A DNA stretch of 64,000 nt, taken from positions 62,001 through 126,000 of the forward strand of contig CAZLRF010000001.1 of NCBI GenBank assembly GCA_964561785.1. Direction: 5' to 3'. This DNA comes from DATBSL01 sp964561785 (GTDB lineage: Bacteria > Acidobacteriota > Vicinamibacteria > Fen-336). The translations under genes and the position numbers were made by a program. Under the pieces are notes generated by a model. It made no database searches and was not told where the DNA came from. It saw only the letters and a list, made by a program, of their open reading frames with translations. How positions within the stretch are numbered: position 1 is the first letter of the stretch; the number at the start of each line of letters is the position of its first letter. Below are positions 33,080 through 43,588 of the stretch, piece by piece.

Positions 33080-33508
33080 TCAGGGCGAAGCGCCCGGAAG
33101 GAGCTTCAGGCGCTCGCAGTGCCGCGGCCGCACGACCCCGAAGTGGCGCCGGTCCAGCGTCGCGACCTTCCGCTCGCCGAGCTTCTCGCAGACCGCGATG
33201 ACCGCAGCGTCGACCATGCCGAGATCGAGGTCGGCGTTGTCTCTCTGCAGCTCCACGACACGTTCGAGATCCTCGGCCGCGAGGTGCTCGAGACGATAGG
33301 CGCCCCGCGCGACGTCCTCGACGAAGGTGGACCACACCGCCGGCTGGAGTCGCTTGCGGATCCAGTAGTCCACCTCCACCAGGGTCGGTCCCACGACCAC
33401 CAGCGGCTCGTCGGTCTCCTCGAGCAGCGCGGCACAGCTCGCGTGCGCGGGGTCATCGGCATCGAGGGCAGCCAGGATCGGGCCCGTGTCGAGGACGAGA
33501 GCCATCAC
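33080..33508 (-). CDS. VapC-type PIN-domain toxin
   Basis: 142 residues from a GTG at 33508, or 141 from the ATG at 33505. PIN-domain acids are in LVLDTGPILAALD, LVEVDYWIRK, LGMVDAAVIAVCE and ATLDRRHFG. The GTG overlaps the antitoxin stop by four bases. The expected activity is RNA cleavage controlled by the antitoxin. It is convergent with the DUF5916 gene with 12 bases between ends. Confidence 0.87.
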   Translation of the reverse strand: MMALVLDTGPILAALDADDPAHASCAALLEETDEPLVVVGPTLVEVDYWIRKRLQPAVWSTFVEDVARGAYRLEHLAAEDLERVVELQRDNADLDLGMVDAAVIAVCEKLGERKVATLDRRHFGVVRPRHCERLKLLPGASP

Positions 33509-33729
33509 TGCCGCGCCGGGAGGTCCTCTCTCTCGACGCTTTCCTGCGAGACACCGCCACCGGACCGCCCGATCCCGAGGCGCGGCCTTCGCTCGCGGCG
33601 CAACTCAGCCGCCTTCCTCGCGAGAATCTCTCCGGCGAGGTGAGCCAGAGAGACACCTCGCCGCCTTGCCTCGGCACGAAGCGTCTCGAGGTCTGCCTCG
33701 TTTGCCGCGACCGTCGTCCTCTGAATCAT
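33505..33729 (-). CDS. Antitoxin of the second VapBC-type pair
   Basis: 74 residues from an ATG at 33729; an upstream in-frame GTG at 33762 is less likely because it would span the promoter. The first half is a short helix-turn pattern (LETLRAEARRRGVSLAHLAG) of ribbon-helix-helix type, and the second is an Arg/Gly-rich tail. The TGA overlaps the toxin start. A TATG-type box about 15 bases upstream and a GCATCA direct repeat suggest autoregulation and a very short leader, but less clearly than for the pair at 30050. Confidence 0.75.
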   Translation of the reverse strand: MIQRTTVAANEADLETLRAEARRRGVSLAHLAGEILARKAAELRRERRPRLGIGRSGGGVSQESVEREDLPARQ

Positions 33730-33783
33730 GAATCTGATGCTGGCATATGATGCGGAGCCCAACGAGGTTTGCTTCTGCGCGCC

Positions 33784-35493
33784 TCAGAGCGGCCGCACGC
33801 GCGGCCACTCGAGCTCGACGCCCTGACTTCGCAGCGCCTCCTGGAACGCGGCGAGCCGCTTCGGGTCGCGGCGGACCTGGCGCGGCGGCTCCCCCGACTC
33901 CTTGCAGAACGCGGCGAGCGCCCCCGCCGCCTCGCCGATCGCCCACTCCACCGGGTGCAGGCGGTAGCAGCCGTTGGTGATGTGCGTGGTGCCCACGTTC
34001 TTGCAGGCGGGCAGCAGGTTCTCCACCCGTCGCGGGAGGAGGGCCCCGAGGGGAACCTGGAACGGGAGGCTGGAGACGTCGAGGTAGTTGTCGCCGCCCG
34101 TCGTCGGGTGGAGGTCGATGCGGTAGGCGCCGACCCCGACGGAGTCCGGGAAGGCCTCCGCCGTCACCTCCTCGCGCGGCTTCCCGGTCCTCTTCCGCCG
34201 GGCCTCGGTCGAGACGTGCTCCTCCTTGACCGTGAGCTCGGCCCGGATCCGGCGCGACTCGCGGACGTAAGGGGACTTTGCGAGCCCGTCCGCGGTGCCG
34301 ACCACGTCCTCGCGCAGCCGCAGTCCCTTCCATCCCGCACCGCCGTCGGGGCGCGGGGCCTCGGTCTGCATCCAGTAGAGCAGCGACAGGCTGAGCTGCT
34401 TCGCGCGGGCCACCGACCGCGCGCGCTCCTCGCGGGTGCGATCGGAGAGCGGCTCGAGCCAGTAGTCGTTCTGCGGCCAGTTGACGAGCGAGATGCCGCT
34501 CGCGTAGGTCCCGGGGACGAAGCGCTTCGGGTCGGCGATCCGGCGGTAGTCGAACAGGTTGAGGCCCTCCTCGACGGGACCGGCGGGGTCGAAGGCGAGC
34601 GTGCGGGGGGCGAGCGTGATGGGGTGGCTCGTCTGCCACGAGAGCAGCTTCCCCGGCCAGGGCGGCCGGAGCGCGGGCACGTAGTCCCGCCAGAAGCCGT
34701 ACTCCGCGGGCCGCGGGATCGTGTGGTCGGCCCCGGGCACGTAGTCGATCGCGAAGCAGCACGTGAAGGCCTGCTCCGCGTCGGGTCGCGCCACGTCGGG
34801 AGCGCTCTCCTCCCCCGTGTCCGAGCGCGACTCGGCGCCGACCACGTACTCCGTGCCCGTCAGCGGCAGCAGCTCGCCGAGCTCCGTCGCGTCGACGAAG
34901 AGGGGCGCCGCGAGCGTGACCCGCCGGCCCTCGCGGAGGTCCTCGACCGTGACCGCGCGCACGCGGTCGCCGGCCACGTCGGCGGACACCGGCACGTGCT
35001 CGACGAGCAGGCGCAGGCGCCGGCCGCTCACGAACGGCGCGAGCATCTGCGCGAGCACCGCGAGGCCGACCCGCGGCTCGTGGCACAGGGCCGACACCGC
35101 GCCCCCGCCCGGGTTGAGGTGGGCTTCGGCGCGCGCGGCCGCGCTCAGCGGGTAGTGCTCGCGGTAGAAGGCGCGCACGAGGTCGCGGTAGCGCCGGTAG
35201 GAGCGGTTGCAGCCGAAGCTCTCGATCCAGGGGTGCTCGTCGGGGGGCACCGCCTGCGCGCTGACCTGCCCCCCGATCCAGTCGGTCTCCTCGGTCAGGA
35301 TCACGTCGAGGCCCGCCCGGCACGCCGCGAGCGCGGCGGCGCAGCCGCCGAAGCCCCCGCCGACGATCACGAGGTCGGCCGCCAGCTCCCGGACGGGCGT
35401 CCCGAACGCCGCCGCCCGTGCCGGCCGGAAGGCCCCGGCGAGGAGCGTCAGGGCGCTCGACCCGAGGAAGGCACGACGCGTGAATGTGCCCAT
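33784..35493 (-). CDS. Tat-exported FAD-dependent oxidoreductase (FAD_oxidored family)
   Basis: 569 residues from ATG 35493. A Tat signal (TRRAFLGSS) precedes the FAD-binding motif ADLVIVGGGFGGCAAALAAC, then EETDWIGGQVSAQAVPPDEH, which is the hallmark of the FAD_oxidored family (often called xanthan-lyase-like). Later blocks are FVDATELGELLPLTG, NDYWLEPLSDRTREE, LHPTTGGDNYLDVSS and LLPACKNVGTTHITNGCYRL. Substrates are unknown; family members are secreted and linked to polysaccharide use in soil bacteria. It is divergent from the membrane protein gene at 35572. Confidence 0.87.
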   Translation of the reverse strand: MGTFTRRAFLGSSALTLLAGAFRPARAAAFGTPVRELAADLVIVGGGFGGCAAALAACRAGLDVILTEETDWIGGQVSAQAVPPDEHPWIESFGCNRSYRRYRDLVRAFYREHYPLSAAARAEAHLNPGGGAVSALCHEPRVGLAVLAQMLAPFVSGRRLRLLVEHVPVSADVAGDRVRAVTVEDLREGRRVTLAAPLFVDATELGELLPLTGTEYVVGAESRSDTGEESAPDVARPDAEQAFTCCFAIDYVPGADHTIPRPAEYGFWRDYVPALRPPWPGKLLSWQTSHPITLAPRTLAFDPAGPVEEGLNLFDYRRIADPKRFVPGTYASGISLVNWPQNDYWLEPLSDRTREERARSVARAKQLSLSLLYWMQTEAPRPDGGAGWKGLRLREDVVGTADGLAKSPYVRESRRIRAELTVKEEHVSTEARRKRTGKPREEVTAEAFPDSVGVGAYRIDLHPTTGGDNYLDVSSLPFQVPLGALLPRRVENLLPACKNVGTTHITNGCYRLHPVEWAIGEAAGALAAFCKESGEPPRQVRRDPKRLAAFQEALRSQGVELEWPRVRPL

Positions 35494-35535
35494 GACGCGA
35501 CCAAGAATACCCCGGCGGGCCGGGTGCGGCCGCGG

Positions 35536-35541
35536 TACAAT
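35536..35541 (+). promoter_or_regulatory. Minus-10-like TACAAT before a membrane protein gene
   Basis: GGTACAATCC lies 30 bases before the GTG at 35572 and matches the recurring GGTANAATCC element seen before kinase genes in this window. Confidence 0.4.
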
Positions 35542-35571
35542 CCCCCGCGGGCCAAGCCCCTCCCCCGACAC

Positions 35572-37014
35572 GTGCGCCCCCTTTCGGCCCCGGCCGCCGC
35601 CCTCGCGCTCCTCGTGGCCGCCGCCCTGCTGCTCCCCCTCCGGCCGCACGGGGACGCCGGCGAGTATCTCCTGATGCTCGAGTCGTGGGACCGCCACCGC
35701 TCGCCCGACCTGCGGCCTCAGGACCGCGACGCCCTGCGGGCGCTGCTCGCCGGCGAGGGTCTCGCGATCGACGAGGGCCGCGTCCTGCCGAACTACCACG
35801 GGGGGCGCGACGGGCGGCTCTACTGCTACCACTTCTGGGGCTACTCGCTCGCGGGCGTGCCCGCCCGGCGGGCGCTCGAGGCCCTCGGCCGCTCGCCGCT
35901 GCGGGCGCTGCCGCTGACGAACGCGGTCCTCCTCGGCCTCGCGCTCGCCGCGACCGCGCTCCTGCCGTGGGACCGCTCGCGCCGCCTGCTACTGGGCGGC
36001 CTCCTGCTCTTCTCCCCGGCCCTCGCCTTCCTGATGTGGCCCCACCCGGAGGTCTTCTCGTTCGCGCTCGTGTCGATCGCCCTCGTCTTCGCGGCACGCG
36101 GCCGCCACGCGGCGGGCGTTCTCGCCGCCGCCCTGGCCTCGCTCCAGAACCCGCCCCTCGTCCTCCTCGTCGCCCTCCTGTGGACCGCGGCGGCGCGCGA
36201 GGCCTGGCGAAAGCGGTCGCTCCCCTCCGTCGTCTCCGCTTCCCTCGCCGCCCTGCCGGGCCTCGCGCCCGCCGCCTTCTACCTCTGGCAGTTCGGCGTC
36301 TTCAACCTCTCCGTGCGTCCGTCGGAGGCGGCCGAGAGCCTCTCCGCCCGACGTGCGCTCGACCTCGCGATCGACCCGAACCTGGGCCTGCTGCCCCACG
36401 CACCGCTCCTCCTCCTGCTCGCCCCTCTCGGCGCCCTCGCCGCGCTGCGTCGGAGGCGCCTCACGCCGGCCCTCCTCGTCTTCGTCCTCCTCCCGCTCCT
36501 CGCCTACGCCACCACCGCGAACAGCAACTGGAACAACGACACCTCGGGACCGAGCCGGTACGTCGTGTGGCTCTTTCCGCTCGTCGCGTTCCCGGCCGTG
36601 GGCGGGTTCGGCGCAAGCCCCGCGACGCCCCTCGGAAGAGCGGCCGGGTGGGCCCTCGGCCTCGCCCTCGCGACGCAGGCCGCGGCCGTGCTCGCCCGCG
36701 GAGGACCGCTCGCCCGCTCGGACTTCCTCGCGCACTCGCGGGCCGCACGCCTCGTCCTCGACCACTGGCCCGCGCGCTACCATCCCTCCCCCGAGGTGTT
36801 CGTCGAGCGCACGCTCCACCACGAGGGCGTCTTCGAGGGGCCGGTCGTCTACCGGAACCCGGAGGGCCGCTGCCGCAAGGCCTGGCTCCAGTGGCGCCAC
36901 GCCGGGGAGCTCCTCGCGGAGTGCGGCGCGCCGCCCGGGGAGATGGCGGCGCGCCTGCGGGCGAACGCCGGCTCCCGTGAGACGAAGCGCGACTGGACGT
37001 ACGTCGACTATTGA
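35572..37014 (+). CDS. Polytopic membrane protein, possible GT-C-type glycosyltransferase
   Basis: 480 residues from a GTG at 35572. About ten hydrophobic spans are visible, starting with AAALALLVAAALLLPL, then an external loop with DAGEYLLML, and later LLLGGLLLFSPALAFLMW, VLAAALASLQNPPLVLLVAL, LLFVLLPLLAYATT-like and LGLALATQAAAVLA. The acidic pair in the first loop and the alternation of spans with periplasmic loops resemble GT-C enzymes that use lipid-linked sugars, but no clear family signature is seen. The C-terminal 120 residues are soluble with several Cys. Function is not known. Confidence 0.7.
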   Translation: MRPLSAPAAALALLVAAALLLPLRPHGDAGEYLLMLESWDRHRSPDLRPQDRDALRALLAGEGLAIDEGRVLPNYHGGRDGRLYCYHFWGYSLAGVPARRALEALGRSPLRALPLTNAVLLGLALAATALLPWDRSRRLLLGGLLLFSPALAFLMWPHPEVFSFALVSIALVFAARGRHAAGVLAAALASLQNPPLVLLVALLWTAAAREAWRKRSLPSVVSASLAALPGLAPAAFYLWQFGVFNLSVRPSEAAESLSARRALDLAIDPNLGLLPHAPLLLLLAPLGALAALRRRRLTPALLVFVLLPLLAYATTANSNWNNDTSGPSRYVVWLFPLVAFPAVGGFGASPATPLGRAAGWALGLALATQAAAVLARGGPLARSDFLAHSRAARLVLDHWPARYHPSPEVFVERTLHHEGVFEGPVVYRNPEGRCRKAWLQWRHAGELLAECGAPPGEMAARLRANAGSRETKRDWTYVDY

Positions 37015-37052
37015 GGCGCCTCGGCGCGGCGTCGGCGCCCCGAGGGCAGTGG

Positions 37053-37058
37053 TACGAT
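37053..37058 (+). promoter_or_regulatory. Minus-10-like TACGAT before the kinase/leader ORF
   Basis: GGTACGATTCC lies 36 bases before the small ORF at 37094, another instance of the recurring element. Confidence 0.35.
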
Positions 37059-37093
37059 TCCGCCTTCCGTCCAGCTCAACCCCGGGGGCCCCG

Positions 37094-37194
37094 ATGACCA
37101 AGACGCCCGCGCCAATCCGGACCCGCCGCGCCGCGCTCGCCGCGAACCGCGACGCGACGATCGAGCGGCGCTTTCGCGCACAGCCGCCGACGGC

Positions 37195-37198
<4 letters not shown>
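37094..37198 (+). CDS. Small basic leader ORF overlapping the kinase start
   Basis: 34 residues, very basic (PIRTRRAALAANRDATIERR). A GGGGG sequence precedes its ATG and its TGA overlaps the kinase ATG (ATGA), so it may couple translation of the kinase. In related kinase-TPR genes the upstream partner is often an ECF sigma factor; this may be its remnant, but no sigma motif remains. It could also be chance in GC-rich DNA. Confidence 0.35.
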
Positions 37199-39597
<2,399 letters not shown>

Positions 39598-39872
39598 TCG
39601 TCGTCCCACCACGACGAGGCGGCCTGCCGGTCCGCCTCCCCGACGAAGGGCGGGTGTCTGTCGAACGCGAAGAGACGTCAGGCACGCGCGAGAGCACCCG
39701 CCGCGTGCTGGCCTCGTCGCCTCCGCGCGGCCGCGGCCCTGTGGCCGTTCTATCGCCTCGGCCGGCGCCTGCGCGACGCCCGAGAGGCGGCCGCGCGCGA
39801 CGGACCCCCGAGCCGCCCCGCCCGGGTCTGGAGGCCTTGATCGCGCTCGCCGCAGAGAGGTAGCCTCGCGCC
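39598..39872. other. Gap with no recognised gene
   Basis: About 275 bases between the kinase and the GNAT gene. Both strands have open frames without start or family features. TAGCCT at about 39861-39866 could be a minus-10 for the next gene. Nothing else was recognised. Confidence 0.4.
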
Positions 39873-40505
39873 GTGGTGAGCACCCTCACGATCCGCGACG
39901 CGCGGCCGGCGGACGAGGCCGCGGCCTACCACGTCTGTCTCAAGACCGGGGACCACGGCCGGGACGGCGAGCCGTTCTACCGCGACGACCCCGACGCGCT
40001 CGGCCGGATCTTCGTGGGCCCGTACCTCGCCTTCGAGCCGGACCTCGCCCTCGTTCTCGAGGACGGGGAGGGCGTCTGCGGCTACGCCTTCGGGGCGCTC
40101 GACTCGCGGGCGTTCTACGCGCGCTACGAGAAGGAGTGGCGGCCGGAGCTGTGCGCGCGGTTCCCGATGCCGCCCGGCGAGCCGTCCTCGTGGACCCGGG
40201 CCGAGACCGTGCACTCCTGGTACCACCGGCCCGAGTACTTCTGCCCGGAGCCCTACGAGGCGCACCCGTCCCACATGCACATCGACCTGCTCGAGCGGGC
40301 CCGGGGCCGGGGTTACGGCCGCCGGATGATGGAGGAGGTGATGGCCCGGCTGCGCGAGCGCGGGTCGCCGGGCGTGCACCTCGGGGTGAGCGTCCTCAAC
40401 ACGCCCGCCCTGGGCTTCTACGCCCGGCTCGGCTTCCGCGAGGTCGTGCGCACCGGCACGACGACGGACGGCACGGTCTACCTCGCCCGGAGCCTCCGGG
40501 GCTGA
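39873..40505 (+). CDS. GNAT-family N-acetyltransferase
   Basis: 210 residues from a GTG at 39873 (a second GTG follows at 39876). The acetyl-CoA fold shows the first strand LTIRDARPADEAAAYHVC, a long insertion with a conserved EWRPELCARFP segment, then MHIDLLERARGRGYGRRMME, where RGxGxG/R binds the CoA pyrophosphate, and the terminal PALGFYARLGFREV. The EPYEAHPSHMHIDLL segment is like O-GlcNAcase-associated and small-molecule GNATs. The substrate is unknown. GH30 follows 41 bases later. Confidence 0.87.
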   Translation: MVSTLTIRDARPADEAAAYHVCLKTGDHGRDGEPFYRDDPDALGRIFVGPYLAFEPDLALVLEDGEGVCGYAFGALDSRAFYARYEKEWRPELCARFPMPPGEPSSWTRAETVHSWYHRPEYFCPEPYEAHPSHMHIDLLERARGRGYGRRMMEEVMARLRERGSPGVHLGVSVLNTPALGFYARLGFREVVRTGTTTDGTVYLARSLRG

Positions 40506-40533
40506 GCGCCGCCTCGCTCCGCGGCCGCCGCGC

Positions 40534-40539
40534 TACCAT
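40534..40539 (+). promoter_or_regulatory. Minus-10-like TACCAT before the GH30 gene
   Basis: TACCAT lies eight bases before the ATG at 40547, another possible short-leader start. It matches the TANNAT form of the recurring element. Confidence 0.25.
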
Positions 40540-40546
40540 CTCCGCC

Positions 40547-42016
40547 ATGGAGAACGCTCGCCCGATCCGCGCCCTTCCGCTCCTCTGCGTCGCCGCCCTC
40601 CTCCTCGCCGGCGCTGCCCCCGCCCAGGAGGCCCGGGTCACCGTCTCCTCGCGGGCGGGCGACCGGCTGACCGACCGGGCGTCCGTCCGCTTCCAGGCGG
40701 CCGCCGCGGCCGGCCCGGGGTTCCGCATCGACCCCTCGGTGCGCCTGCAGACGATGGAGGGCTTCGGGGCGGCCTTCAACGAGGCCGGCATGATCGCCCT
40801 CTCCAGCCTGCCCGCCTCCGAGCAGGAGGAGGTGCTGGCGCGGATCTTCGACCCCGCGAAGGGCGCCGGCCTCACGATGATGAAGGTGGACCTCGGCGGC
40901 AACGACTTCATGTCGGCCGGCCCCTGGTACACCTACGCCGAGACGCCGGGCGACGCGGAGCTCGCCTCCTTCTCGATCGCGCGCGACCTCGGCCCCCACG
41001 GTGTCGCCACCTTCGTCAAGCGGGCCCGGCGCCACGGCGAGTTCCGGCTGCAGGCCTACATGGACTACCCGCCGGACTGGATGCTGATCGACCCCGTGCG
41101 CTTCCAGGACGTCGACCCCCGCTGGTTCCCGGTGCTGGCCCGCTACTACCTGCGCTACGTGGAGGAGTACGCGAAGGAGGGGCTCGCCATCGACTTCCTG
41201 AGCCCCTTCAACGAGCCGGGCATCTACACCAAGATCCCCTTCTGGAAGATCCGCGACCTCGTGCGCGACCACCTCGGGCCGCTGTTCGAGCGGGCCGGGG
41301 TGAAGACGAAGCTGCAGACCCCCGAGTTCCTCTCCCGGGAGAACGCCTGGTGGAACGCGCCCACCGTGCTCGACGACCCCGGGGCGCGGCGCTACCTGAC
41401 CGCGCTCGCCTACCACGGCTACGACGAGCCGGTGGCGAACACCGAGTGGGCGAGGGCCATGGTGGCCCTGCACGAGCGCTACCCGGACCTCCCGCAGTGG
41501 ATGACGGAGTACTGCCACGCCTACCAGGCCGGCACCCCGAAGACGCTGGCGCTTCCCGCGCTGTCCTTCGAGGACGGCGACTTCTGGGGCAACCGCATCT
41601 TCACGGACGTCGAGGCCCGCGCCTCGGTGTGGATGTACTGGAACCTGATCCTCGACGAGAAGGGCGGTCCCTGGCTGGTGAGCCCCGTGCACGGCAACCC
41701 CGACGGCAACGTGCAGCACGCGGTCGTGGTGATCGACCGCCAGGCGAAGAAGGTCACCTGGACCGGCACCTACTGGCACCTCGCCCACTTCAGCCGCTAC
41801 GTGCGCCCCGGCGCCGTGCGCATCGGGGTGGCGCCGCTCGAGGCGGGGGCCCCGGCGGGCGTGCGCTGCCTCGCCTTCGAGCCGCCCGGGGGCGGCGTGG
41901 TGGCGCAGCTCCTCAACAGCGCCGAGAGCGCCTCGAAGGTGCCGCTCGTGTGGCAGGGCCGCACGGCCAGCGTCGACCTGCCGGCCCGCTCCATCGCGAC
42001 CGTGCGCTGGCGCTGA
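40547..42016 (+). CDS. Secreted GH30-family glycoside hydrolase
   Basis: 489 residues with a signal peptide ending near APAQ. The (beta/alpha)8 barrel starts at LQTMEGFGAAFNEAG; the acid/base Glu223 is in LSPFNEPG and the nucleophile Glu321 is in WMTEYCHAY. The barrel is followed by the beta side-domain (VAQLLNSAESASKVPLVWQG). The FGAAFNEAG start and side domain fit GH30, whose members include glucosylceramidases, beta-1,6-glucanases and xylanases; the subfamily cannot be set by eye. The enzyme acts outside the cytoplasm on a beta-linked glycan. It is followed by a Tat-exported Gfo/Idh/MocA oxidoreductase. Confidence 0.9.
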   Translation: MENARPIRALPLLCVAALLLAGAAPAQEARVTVSSRAGDRLTDRASVRFQAAAAAGPGFRIDPSVRLQTMEGFGAAFNEAGMIALSSLPASEQEEVLARIFDPAKGAGLTMMKVDLGGNDFMSAGPWYTYAETPGDAELASFSIARDLGPHGVATFVKRARRHGEFRLQAYMDYPPDWMLIDPVRFQDVDPRWFPVLARYYLRYVEEYAKEGLAIDFLSPFNEPGIYTKIPFWKIRDLVRDHLGPLFERAGVKTKLQTPEFLSRENAWWNAPTVLDDPGARRYLTALAYHGYDEPVANTEWARAMVALHERYPDLPQWMTEYCHAYQAGTPKTLALPALSFEDGDFWGNRIFTDVEARASVWMYWNLILDEKGGPWLVSPVHGNPDGNVQHAVVVIDRQAKKVTWTGTYWHLAHFSRYVRPGAVRIGVAPLEAGAPAGVRCLAFEPPGGGVVAQLLNSAESASKVPLVWQGRTASVDLPARSIATVRWR

Positions 42017-42104
42017 GCGAGGTCTCCGCCTCGCCCGTTCGAGACGCCGCGGCTCGACCTCGTTCGAGTCGAGCCGGCTCGGCCCCGCGAGCCCCGAGCC
42101 GGCG

Positions 42105-42110
42105 TAGGAT
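42105..42110 (+). promoter_or_regulatory. Minus-10-like TAGGAT before a Gfo/Idh/MocA gene
   Basis: TAGGAT lies 23 bases before the ATG at 42134, followed by a strong AGGAGG ribosome-binding site. Confidence 0.3.
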
Positions 42111-42133
42111 GAGCGTACGACCAGGAGGACGTG

Positions 42134-43501
42134 ATGACCGAATCCACCAAGACCTCGCGCCGCGACTTCTTCAAGGCGGCCTCCGCGGGAGCGCTCGTCT
42201 CCACCCTCGCCCCGTCGATCCTGCGCTCGGCCGAGGCGGCCGTCTCGCCCAACGACCGGATTCGCGTGGCCACCATCGGCCTCGGCATGATGGGCCTCAA
42301 CGACACCAACACCGCCCTCAAGGTGCCCGGGGTCGAGCTGGTCGCGGTGGCGGACTGCTACGACGGTCGGCTTCAGAGGGCGAAGGAGCTCTTCGGCCCC
42401 GGCGTCCACACCACCCGCGACTGCTTCGAGGTCCTCGACCGAAAGGACGTCGACGCGGTCATCGTCGCGACCCCCGACCACTGGCACCAGAAGCTCTCGA
42501 TCGCCGCGCTCGAGCGGGGCAAGGCGGTCTACGTCGAGAAGCCGGTGGTGCAGAAGATCGAGGAGGGCGCGGCCCTCGTGGCCGCGCAGAAGAAGTCGGG
42601 CAAGGTCCTCCAGGTCGGGAGCCAGCCGATCAGCTCGGTCGTGACCGAGAAGGCCCGGGAGCTCTTCCGCGCCGGCGCGATCGGCAAGCTCAACATGGTC
42701 ACCATCCTGATCAGCCGGAACGACGCGCTGGGCGCCTGGGAGTGGCCCATCCCCACCGACGCCTCGACCGCCACCGTCGACTGGGACCGCTTCCTCGGTC
42801 ACGCCCCGAAGCGGCCCTTCGACGCCCAGCGCTTCTTCCGCTGGCGCAAGTACTGGGACTACGGGACCGGCGTCGCGGGCGACATGTACGTCCACCGCTT
42901 CACGTCGCTGCACCGGATCATCGACTCGAAGGGGCCGGTCAAGGGCATGGCGACCGGCGGCGTGCGGTTCTGGCTCGACCGCGAGGTCCCGGACATGCAG
43001 CTCGGCCTCTACGAGTACCCGGAGACCGACAGCCACCCCGCCTTCACCCTCCAGCTCGGGGCGAACTTCGCCGACGGGGGCCACGGGCCGACGTTCCAGC
43101 TCGTCGGGGACGAGGGCGTCATGTCGCTCGAGGGGGCCGGCATCAAGCTCAGCCGCTCCGCCAAGTCCGACGACGAAGGCTTCGAGCGGTCGCTCCTGCA
43201 GACCTTCGCCGAGGCCGAGCAGAAGCGGTGGCTGGCGGAGGTGGCGGAGAAGCGCGCCGAGATGGCGGCGCCGCAGTCGACGCCGCTCTCCACGACGAGC
43301 GAGTACCTGCCCCCGCGGGGCTACGACTCCCACCTCGACCACTTCCGGATCTTCTTCCGCGCGATGCGCGGCGGGGAGCCGGTGGTCGAGGACGCGGCCT
43401 ACGGTCTGCGCGCGGCGGCGCCCGCGCTCATCGCGAACATCGCCCTCGTCGAGAACCGTATCGTCGGCTGGGACCCGGAGGCGATGACGCTCGTGCGCTG
43501 A
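42134..43501 (+). CDS. Tat-exported Gfo/Idh/MocA-family oxidoreductase
   Basis: 455 residues from ATG 42134; AGGAGG is five bases upstream, and a GTG three bases earlier is too close to it. The N-terminus is a Tat signal (SRRDFFKAAS). The Rossmann domain shows VATIGLGMMGLNDTNTAL, VIVATPDHWHQKLSIAAL and the EKP motif (VEKPVVQK). The substrate domain begins around KLNMVTILISRND and contains DYGTGVAGDMYVHRFTSLHR. It is longer than the relative at 2383. Likely a secreted sugar-modifying dehydrogenase with bound NAD(P). It ends 87 bases before the DUF4143 ATPase gene. Confidence 0.88.
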   Translation: MTESTKTSRRDFFKAASAGALVSTLAPSILRSAEAAVSPNDRIRVATIGLGMMGLNDTNTALKVPGVELVAVADCYDGRLQRAKELFGPGVHTTRDCFEVLDRKDVDAVIVATPDHWHQKLSIAALERGKAVYVEKPVVQKIEEGAALVAAQKKSGKVLQVGSQPISSVVTEKARELFRAGAIGKLNMVTILISRNDALGAWEWPIPTDASTATVDWDRFLGHAPKRPFDAQRFFRWRKYWDYGTGVAGDMYVHRFTSLHRIIDSKGPVKGMATGGVRFWLDREVPDMQLGLYEYPETDSHPAFTLQLGANFADGGHGPTFQLVGDEGVMSLEGAGIKLSRSAKSDDEGFERSLLQTFAEAEQKRWLAEVAEKRAEMAAPQSTPLSTTSEYLPPRGYDSHLDHFRIFFRAMRGGEPVVEDAAYGLRAAAPALIANIALVENRIVGWDPEAMTLVR

Positions 43502-43511
43502 CTGGCGCGCA

Positions 43512-43569
43512 GTTGTGGTCTCATCAAAAGTCCACAATCGGTAGAATCTGGACTTGACAGAAGTCCACA
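43512..43569 (+). promoter_or_regulatory. Repeat-rich promoter/operator of the DUF4143 ATPase
   Basis: AAGTCCACA occurs at 43528-43536 and 43561-43569, and TGGACTT at 43549-43555 pairs with the second copy (7-base arms, 5-base loop). TTGTGG at 43513-43518 pairs with CCACAA at 43532-43537. A TAGAAT minus-10-like box is at 43542-43547. The layout fits a regulated promoter. Confidence 0.5.
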
Positions 43570-43588
43570 TGCGCAGGACACTCGTGTC

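Noticed and set aside
33605..36097. 830-codon minus-strand frame across the FAD oxidoreductase
   Set aside because: Composition is Arg/Gly-rich in the wrong frame; the real gene is 33784-35493.
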